This document shows, piece after piece, positions 7,341 through 12,224 of a stretch of 12,224 nucleotides of DNA; the stretch's first letter is position 1, and each line of letters begins with the position of its first letter. A model generated the notes under the pieces. That model did not search any database and had not been told where the DNA came from. It was given only the letters and a program-made list of their open reading frames with translations. Source of the stretch: JBFISM01 sp041608535 (lineage in GTDB: Bacteria > Actinomycetota > Acidimicrobiia > Spongiisociales > UBA5794); assembly GCA_041608535.1 (NCBI GenBank), contig JBFISM010000114.1, positions 1 through 12,224 on the forward strand, in the 5' to 3' direction. The position numbers and the translations under genes were made by a program.

Positions 7341-7380
7341 GACGAGCCGCACCCGCAGTGTCGTGCGGGTGCGGCTCGTC
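7341..7380 (-). terminator. Intercistronic 17-bp hairpin between xylF-like and permease genes
   Basis: GACGAGCCGCACCCGCA (7341-7357) and TGCGGGTGCGGCTCGTC (7364-7380) are perfect complements with a 6-nt loop. The hairpin begins 26 nt after the binding-protein stop. On the minus strand it is followed by TAATTT and then a G-run, so the T-tract is weak. It could be a partial terminator or a 3' stabiliser that gives more binding protein than permease, a common pattern in ABC importer operons. Confidence 0.75.
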
Positions 7381-7406
7381 ACGTTGAACGTCGGCCGATC
7401 AGTCGA

Positions 7407-8594
7407 TCATGGACAGACGGGAACCGTCCCTGAGGGCACGTTCTGGCACAGTGTTGCCTCGTCGATCCATTCGGCGTCGAGCACGACGTCCAGGTTCTCC
7501 TGGGTGATCGGGATCGGGGCCAGCAGGATCGAGGTCATCGAATTGCCACCCGGCGAGTCGAACTGCACGACACCGGTGACATCGGCGAGAGAAGCTCCCT
7601 GTGCAAGCTGCACTGCGGCCTCACCCGCGGCCTTGCCGAGTTCGCGGGCGTCCTTCCACACGGAAACGGCCTGCTCGCCGAGGGCGACACGGTTCAGAGC
7701 CGCAGCATCGCCGTCCTGACCCGACACCGGCACGATGCCGGCCAGACCCTGCGCCCGCAGCGCTTCGACGACACCTCCGGCCATGCCGTCGTTCGACGCA
7801 ACGACCGCATCCACCTCGTTGTTGTTCTGGGTGAGGAACTGCTCCATGTTCGTCTGGGCGACCGCCGGATCCCAGTTGTCGGTGTACGACTCGCCGACGT
7901 TGACGATGGCGCCGGAATCGATGGCCTCCTGCAGCACCTCTTGCTGACCGCCACGGAGGAAGTCGGCATTGGCGTCGGCCTGGTTGCCCTTGATGAACAC
8001 GTAGTTGCCCTCGGGCACCAACTCGAGGATCTCTCGCGCCTGCATGCGTCCCACTTCGACGTTGTCGAACGTGATGTAGAGCGCACCCGGATTCTCGATG
8101 AGCCGGTCGTATGCGATGACCGGGACGCCCTGGTCGAGCGCACTCTGCACCGCAGGCAGAATCGCCGTGCCGTCCTGGGCGAGAATGATCAGCGCGTCGG
8201 CACCCTGCGAGATGAGCTGCTCGACGTCATTGAGCTGCTGCTCCGCCGATGACCCGGCGTCCGTCGAGATGTACGTTCCGCCGGCTGCGTCGATGGCAGC
8301 TTTGATCGCAGGCTCGTCTGACTTCGCCCAGCGCTCCTCGTTGTAGTTGTTCCAGGACACCCCGATGACGAGATCGTCGTCACCGGCGGGTGCCGTCGTG
8401 TCCGCAGCGGCGGCCGTGGTGTCGGGCGCTGCCGTCGTGTCGGGAGCAGCGGTGGTATCTCCGCCGACGTCGGCGGCCGTCGTATCTGGGGCAGCGGTGG
8501 TGTCGTCACCATCGTCGCCGCTGTCGCCACAAGCCGCAGCGACGAGCATCAGGATCGCAAGCAGCACGAGCAGCTTGCCACGTAGTTTGGGCAT
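7407..8594 (-). CDS. xylF: Xylose-type sugar-binding lipoprotein
   Basis: 395-aa extracellular binding protein that delivers sugar to the permease. Residues 1-22 are a lipoprotein signal (KLRGK, hydrophobic core, lipobox VAAAC with C22). Residues 23-72 are a disordered linker made of six DTTA units. The periplasmic-binding fold runs from 75 to about 375. It matches E. coli XylF closely: YNEERWAKSDEPAIKAAIDA, AYDRLIENPGALYITFDN, VPEGNYVFIKGNQADANADF, NNNEVDAVVASNDGMAGG and VSGQDGDAAALNR. The specificity is therefore probably D-xylose or a related pentose. ATG 8594 is preceded by GGAGGAG with a 6-nt spacer. Two Cys near the end (C383, C394) could form a disulphide. It is the first gene of the operon, with a palindrome in its leader. 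Confidence 0.9.
   Translation of the reverse strand: MPKLRGKLLVLLAILMLVAAACGDSGDDGDDTTAAPDTTAADVGGDTTAAPDTTAAPDTTAAAADTTAPAGDDDLVIGVSWNNYNEERWAKSDEPAIKAAIDAAGGTYISTDAGSSAEQQLNDVEQLISQGADALIILAQDGTAILPAVQSALDQGVPVIAYDRLIENPGALYITFDNVEVGRMQAREILELVPEGNYVFIKGNQADANADFLRGGQQEVLQEAIDSGAIVNVGESYTDNWDPAVAQTNMEQFLTQNNNEVDAVVASNDGMAGGVVEALRAQGLAGIVPVSGQDGDAAALNRVALGEQAVSVWKDARELGKAAGEAAVQLAQGASLADVTGVVQFDSPGGNSMTSILLAPIPITQENLDVVLDAEWIDEATLCQNVPSGTVPVCP
8400..8504 (-). repeat. DTTAAP-type repeat linker inside the binding lipoprotein
   Basis: The DNA encodes six DTTA units between residues 31 and 70 of the lipoprotein. They form a flexible Thr/Ala/Pro/Asp spacer between the lipid anchor and the binding domain. 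Such linkers are common in lipoproteins of high-GC Gram-positive bacteria; the repeat is prone to slippage. Confidence 0.75.
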
Positions 8595-8610
8595 GAGTTT
8601 CTCCTCCAAT

Positions 8611-8633
8611 CGAACCGCGGGATCCGCGGTTCG
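8611..8633. promoter_or_regulatory. 10-bp inverted repeat in the leader of the xylF-like gene
   Basis: CGAACCGCGG (8611-8620) and CCGCGGTTCG (8624-8633) are perfect complements with a 3-nt spacer. It is 16 bp upstream of the start ATG and just upstream of the ribosome site. Candidate operator for a sugar-responsive dimeric repressor, or an mRNA hairpin affecting translation. Confidence 0.55.
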
Positions 8634-8680
8634 CAGCCGCAGATGCTACCCAGTCCGCCGCGCCATGTGCTCTCTCGGTT

Positions 8681-8731
8681 CGTCGAGTGTGCTTCCACAC
8701 CACATAATCGAGGCTGCAAGCACACTCGACG
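8681..8731. repeat. 14-bp inverted repeats with 23-nt spacer
   Basis: CGTCGAGTGTGCTT (8681-8694) and AAGCACACTCGACG (8718-8731) are perfect inverted copies. They lie between divergent operons and surround an AT-richer core, so paired regulator sites around a promoter are likely. A long stem-loop in RNA is the alternative; there is no T-run to support a terminator. Confidence 0.6.
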
Positions 8732-8878
8732 CTCGGCGGCTGTGGTAGCCGACCCAGCCGACCGCCCGGGCGGGCCGGGCACGTCGTCGCACGCGGTATC
8801 TTCGGCCCGGGCGGCGTATGTCTGCGATCGGAGGATGCCATCCAAGGCTCGGGGCGCAAGACGGCACGCTGGGTCGCG

Positions 8879-10486
8879 GTGTTCGTGTTGGTCGGTGCGC
8901 TGGGAGCGATGCTCGTCATGCGCAGCCGAAGCGTGGCCGAGGCCGCAGGTGCGCCACACTTCATCGAGGAAACCGGCCAGAGCGGGCTGGACCACGTCTA
9001 CGACGGTGAATTCCCGTTCTTCGTGGGCGGCGGCATCGCCGTCTTCGACTGCAACGAGGATCGATTCCCCGATGCGTTCGTCGCCGGAGGGGTCAACCCT
9101 GCAGGCCTGTATCTGAACCGGAGTGAGCCGGGAGGCGAGTTGCGTTTCCAGCGGCTGCGTGCCACAGCCACCGACATGAACGACGTGGTCGGCGCTTATC
9201 CGATAGACATCGACGGCGACGACACAACGGATCTCGTCGTGCTGCGCCACGGTGAGAATGTCGTGCTCCGCGGTATCGGCGATTGTCAGTTCCGCCGGGC
9301 CAACGACACCTGGGCGATCGATGGCGGGTCGGCGTGGACGACCTCTTTCAGCGCCACATGGGAATCGGGTACGACGCTGCCCACGCTCGCGTTCGGCAAC
9401 TATCTCGTGCTCGATGAGAACGGCAACCAGACCGGGGCGTGCGCTGACAACGAGCTGCTCCGTCCGAGCGGAGACGGGTACGGCGAGCACCTCGCGCTGT
9501 CGCCGTCACACTGCACCCTCTCGATGTTGTTCAGCGATTGGAACCGCTCGGGTGATGCGGATCTCCGGGTCTCCAACGATCGCCAGTACTACCGAACCGG
9601 CGGCGAGCAATTGTGGCGCATCGAGCCGGGCGTCGCACCAGCGCTGTACACCGAGAACGACGGATGGCGGCCCCTCCAGCTCTTCGGGATGGGGATCGCC
9701 AGCATCGACATCACCGACGACGGCTATCCCGAGGTATTCCTCACGAGTATGGGTGACAACAAGCTGCAGACGCTCGTCTCCAACGAGGGCGGGCCCGTCT
9801 ACGAGGACATTGCCCTCGAGCGTGGCGTGACTGCGCACCGGCCGTTCACCGGTGACGAGATCATGCCTTCCACGGCGTGGCACGCTGAGTTTGAGGACGT
9901 GAACAACGACGGGCTGATCGATCTCTTCATCGCCAAAGGCAACGTCGAAGCCATGCCGGAGGCTGCGGAGGCCGACCCCAACAACTTGCTGCTCGGCCAA
10001 GTCGACGGAACCTTCGTGGAGGCAGCAGCCGACGCCGGTTTGATGAACACAGCGCGCACTCGCGGCGCAGCCGTCGTCGATCTCAACCTGGATGGCATGC
10101 TCGACGTCGTGGACATCAACCGGAGGGAGCCGGTGAGGCTGTGGCGCAATCTCGGTTCGGGTGTGGGTGCGGCATCCGCACCGATGGGTCGCTGGCTACA
10201 GCTCGAGGTCAATCAACCCGGTCCGAACACCTCCGCGATCGGAGGGTGGATAGAGGTTCGAACCAATGATCGAACGTGGCGCCGTGAAATCACGATTGGC
10301 GGCGGTCACGCCGGTGACCAGCTCGGCTGGATTCACTTCGGACTCGCGGAAACACGCTCGGCGGAGGTGCGTGTCGTATGGCCAGATGGCGAGGTCACCG
10401 ATTGGCGCCCTATCGCAGCGGACTCCTTTGCGATCATCACACGAGGTGATGACGGGATCGAGCTGTGGGAGCCGGCGATCGACTGA
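8879..10486 (+). CDS. FG-GAP/VCBS repeat protein with C-terminal ASPIC/UnbV domain
   Basis: About 535-aa exported or membrane-anchored protein of the CRTAC-like type. After a hydrophobic N-terminus come Asp-rich calcium-binding repeats typical of FG-GAP/VCBS beta-propellers: DCNEDRFPDAFVAGG, DIDGDDTTDLVVL, DWNRSGDADLRVSND, DITDDGYPEVFLTSMG, DVNNDGLIDLFIAKG and DLNLDGMLDVVDINR. The ASPIC/UnbV domain is at about 450-515 (SAIGGWIEVRTND through VRVVWPDGEV). Its ligand and activity are unknown; the fold suggests extracellular adhesion or a surface role. GTG 8879 is the only standard start in this frame, yet the same frame upstream encodes GRKTARWVAVFVLVG, a much better signal anchor. GGAGG at 8830-8834 would suit a non-standard ATC start at 8840, so the start is uncertain. 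The M24 gene follows after 16 bp. Confidence 0.82.
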   Translation: MFVLVGALGAMLVMRSRSVAEAAGAPHFIEETGQSGLDHVYDGEFPFFVGGGIAVFDCNEDRFPDAFVAGGVNPAGLYLNRSEPGGELRFQRLRATATDMNDVVGAYPIDIDGDDTTDLVVLRHGENVVLRGIGDCQFRRANDTWAIDGGSAWTTSFSATWESGTTLPTLAFGNYLVLDENGNQTGACADNELLRPSGDGYGEHLALSPSHCTLSMLFSDWNRSGDADLRVSNDRQYYRTGGEQLWRIEPGVAPALYTENDGWRPLQLFGMGIASIDITDDGYPEVFLTSMGDNKLQTLVSNEGGPVYEDIALERGVTAHRPFTGDEIMPSTAWHAEFEDVNNDGLIDLFIAKGNVEAMPEAAEADPNNLLLGQVDGTFVEAAADAGLMNTARTRGAAVVDLNLDGMLDVVDINRREPVRLWRNLGSGVGAASAPMGRWLQLEVNQPGPNTSAIGGWIEVRTNDRTWRREITIGGGHAGDQLGWIHFGLAETRSAEVRVVWPDGEVTDWRPIAADSFAIITRGDDGIELWEPAID

Positions 10487-10502
10487 GAGAGGGACACGAC
10501 AG

Positions 10503-11876
10503 ATGAGCGCACAGATCCGGCGGGTGACGTTGCCCGAGTTCGGGATGCCAGACACCATGCCTCGAGTACCGGATGAGGTGTACCGGCGGCGAATCGCCGC
10601 ATTCACGGCGCGATTCATCGATCAGGGGTGGGACCGCGTCGTCGTGTATGCCGACAGGGAACACAGCGCCAACCTGGCCTATCTCACCGGGTTCGATCCG
10701 CGTTTCGAAGAGGCGCTGCTCGTCGTCGGCAACGATGAAGAGCCGACGATCCTCGTCGGCAACGAATGCTGGGGGATGGCCGCTGCGGCGCCACTCCGGA
10801 TGCGGCGTGTCATCTACCAGGACTTCAGTCTCCCCTCCCAGCCCCGTGATCGATCGCAATCTCTCGGCGTCATCCTTCGAGAGCTCGGCATCGATACCGG
10901 AACCAGGGTGGGGGTCATCGGCTGGAAGCCGCTCGCCGACCCGGACCGCCTCGATGTACCGGCCTTCATCGTCGACGAGCTGCGCTCGCTGGTCGGAGCC
11001 GAGGGTGTGGTCCACAACGCCGCCGATCTCCTCATGCACCCTGCGGATGGGATGCGGGTGATCAACGAGGTGGAGCAGCTCGCTGCATTCGAGTACGCCG
11101 CATGCCACACGTCCCAGGGGGTGCGACGGCTGCTGTTCGGTCTGCGACCCGGTCTGCGAGAGGACGCTGCGGTGCGCCTTCTCGAGTGGAACGGGATGCC
11201 GTTGTCGTGCCACCTCATGCTCACGAGCGGCGAGCGAGCGTCACTTGGCTTGCTCAGCCCTACGGACAGGCTGATCGAGCACGGCGATCGGTTCACCGTG
11301 GCCTTTGGCATCTGGGGAGCGCTCAACTGCCGAGCGGGGTTCGTTGTGCAAGATGCCAATGAACTCCCTCCAGCGATCGCAGACTACGTGGAGCGGCTGG
11401 TGGCGCCGTACTTCGAGACGGTCGTCGAGTGGTATCAAGCGCTCCACATCGGTCAGACCGGAGGGGTGCTCCACGAGATCGTGGATCGGCGCCTCGGTGA
11501 TCCATTCTTCGGCATCTTCCTGAACCCCGGGCACCAGATCCATCTGGACGAGTGGGTGAACACACCGGTTGCACCGGACTCGGAAATCGCGCTGCGCTCG
11601 GGAATGGCGCTACAGGTGGACATCATCCCGGCCACCGGCACCGAGTACTTCACCACCAACATCGAAGACGGCATTGCCCTCGCCGACGCATCGCTCCGTG
11701 AGGAGTTCGCCGCAAGATTCCCGGCGGCATGGTCCCGGATCCAAGCCAGACGCGCATTCATGCGGGACGAGCTCGGGATCGCACTCCACCCCGACGTGTT
11801 GCCGTTCTCCAACATTCCGGCGTACCTGCCCCCGTTCCTGCTCCAGCCCGATCACGTCATGACACACGTTGCGTGA
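10503..11876 (+). CDS. M24-family (creatinase/aminopeptidase P fold) protein, probably lacking metal ligands
   Basis: 457-aa protein with the two-part layout of Xaa-Pro aminopeptidases and creatinases. The N-terminal domain is at about 25-175 (VVVYADREHSANLAYLTGFD at 47-65) and the pita-bread catalytic fold at about 185-420. Landmarks are NEVEQLAAFEYAA (188-200), LNPGHQIHLDEW (340-351), LRSGMALQVDIIP (364-376) and NIEDGIALAD (386-395). The two Asp ligands expected near 266-282 are missing (VAFGIWGALNCRAGFVV), and the Glu of the usual EP motif is Asp373; the last Glu (E388) and a His remain. A metal-independent enzyme such as a creatinase-like hydrolase, or a binding protein, is more likely than a peptidase. 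The ATG at 10503 has AGAGGG about 10 nt upstream. It is probably in an operon with the FG-GAP gene. Confidence 0.83.
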   Translation: MSAQIRRVTLPEFGMPDTMPRVPDEVYRRRIAAFTARFIDQGWDRVVVYADREHSANLAYLTGFDPRFEEALLVVGNDEEPTILVGNECWGMAAAAPLRMRRVIYQDFSLPSQPRDRSQSLGVILRELGIDTGTRVGVIGWKPLADPDRLDVPAFIVDELRSLVGAEGVVHNAADLLMHPADGMRVINEVEQLAAFEYAACHTSQGVRRLLFGLRPGLREDAAVRLLEWNGMPLSCHLMLTSGERASLGLLSPTDRLIEHGDRFTVAFGIWGALNCRAGFVVQDANELPPAIADYVERLVAPYFETVVEWYQALHIGQTGGVLHEIVDRRLGDPFFGIFLNPGHQIHLDEWVNTPVAPDSEIALRSGMALQVDIIPATGTEYFTTNIEDGIALADASLREEFAARFPAAWSRIQARRAFMRDELGIALHPDVLPFSNIPAYLPPFLLQPDHVMTHVA

Positions 11877-11887
11877 CCGCGTCGGAA

Positions 11888-12224
11888 TCAGCGGTTCTCC
11901 ACCTCGCCGGTCTTGACGACACCGAGATCGGCGGTCTGACCCAGCGCGATCGCCTCTATGGTCTGCGCCAGGAGCGGGCCGTTGACCGGACCCGATACCT
12001 TGCCGACGATGGTTCCATCCCGGTCGATGAAGAACGTCTCGGGCACACCCAGTACCCCGAACTCGAGTGACGCCCGGGAACGGTCGTCGACCACGTAGAC
12101 GAACTCCGGACTGCGACCGAGCTCATCGAGCCAGGCGCGGCCGGCGGAGGCTTGGTCTTGGATGAGCACCCCGACGAACGACACGTCGAAATCGTCGGCG
12201 TAGGTGGCGGCTGCCTGCACCAGC
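11888..12224 (-). CDS. TlpA/ResA-like thioredoxin-fold protein, C-terminal part
   Basis: The frame is open to the window edge, so this is the last 111 or so residues of a longer protein. FDVSFVGVLIQDQASAGRAW and FGVLGVPETFFIDRDGTIVG match the second half of TlpA/ResA/DsbE-type thioredoxins; GVPETF contains the cis-proline that packs against the active site. The CxxC active site would lie outside the window, so its redox state cannot be judged. These proteins reduce disulphides outside the membrane, often for cytochrome c maturation. The stop lies 11 bp from the end of the converging M24 gene. Confidence 0.85.
   Translation of the reverse strand, partial: LVQAAATYADDFDVSFVGVLIQDQASAGRAWLDELGRSPEFVYVVDDRSRASLEFGVLGVPETFFIDRDGTIVGKVSGPVNGPLLAQTIEAIALGQTADLGVVKTGEVENR

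Larger units (their letters stand above)
8595..8878. promoter_or_regulatory. Intergenic region with several inverted repeats, between divergent xylF-like and FG-GAP genes
   Basis: About 280 bp with no supported gene. It holds, in order: the binding-protein ribosome site (GGAGGAG at 8600-8606 on the minus strand), a palindrome at 8611-8633, long inverted repeats at 8681-8731, two copies of GCCCGGGCGG (8764-8773 and 8805-8814), and a GGAGG at 8830-8834 on the plus strand. Promoters for both operons must lie here. A CATAAT at 8703-8708 (plus strand) resembles a -10 box but has no good -35. Confidence 0.5.

Noticed and set aside
8701..8710. CATAAT as a -10 promoter box
   Set aside because: No acceptable -35 element lies 16-18 bp upstream, and the hexamer is common by chance.
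1..12224. CRISPR arrays, insertion sequences, tRNA or rRNA genes
   Set aside because: I saw no regularly spaced repeats, transposase-like proteins, or tRNA/rRNA-like sequence on either strand.

Overview
The window is high-GC DNA with densely packed genes. The codon use and the xylose-binding lipoprotein with a DTTAAP-type repeat linker suggest an actinobacterium, perhaps of the Acidimicrobiia. That placement is inference; no rRNA or tRNA is present to test it.

Layout. Positions 1-1864 hold two paralogous LuxR-type regulators with degenerate receiver domains, both on the minus strand (79-690 and 1322-1864). They flank a plus-strand PAAR-like DUF4280 protein (892-1281), the kind of protein that caps the spike of contractile injection systems. 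A truncated minus-strand gene begins at 77, one base after the first regulator. Positions 1940-4069 (minus) encode a two-domain RND/MMPL-type membrane transporter. Divergent from it, 4184-5227 (plus) encodes a membrane-anchored DUF3179 protein whose frame is interrupted by a single in-frame TGA at 4565-4567. That TGA sits exactly where the family has the first Cys of its CPLC motif, and a strong hairpin with a GGUC loop follows at the right distance. I read it as a selenoprotein with a UPLC redox motif; this is the main discovery candidate.

Positions 5229-8594 (minus) form a sugar ABC transporter operon in the order xylF-like binding lipoprotein, permease, single-domain ATPase. A 17-bp perfect hairpin lies between the first two genes, and the last two overlap by ATGA. 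The interval 8595-8878 holds several inverted repeats between divergent genes. Positions 8879-11876 (plus) hold an FG-GAP/ASPIC-UnbV secreted or anchored protein, followed after 16 bp by an M24 (creatinase/aminopeptidase-fold) protein that lacks most of the usual metal ligands. The window ends in the C-terminal part of a TlpA/ResA-like thioredoxin-fold protein on the minus strand.

How the genes work together. The xyl-like genes form one import system. The two regulators probably control the spike-tip gene between them and their own genes. The DUF3179 protein has its own divergent promoter region next to the RND pump, but no functional link between these two is visible from sequence alone.
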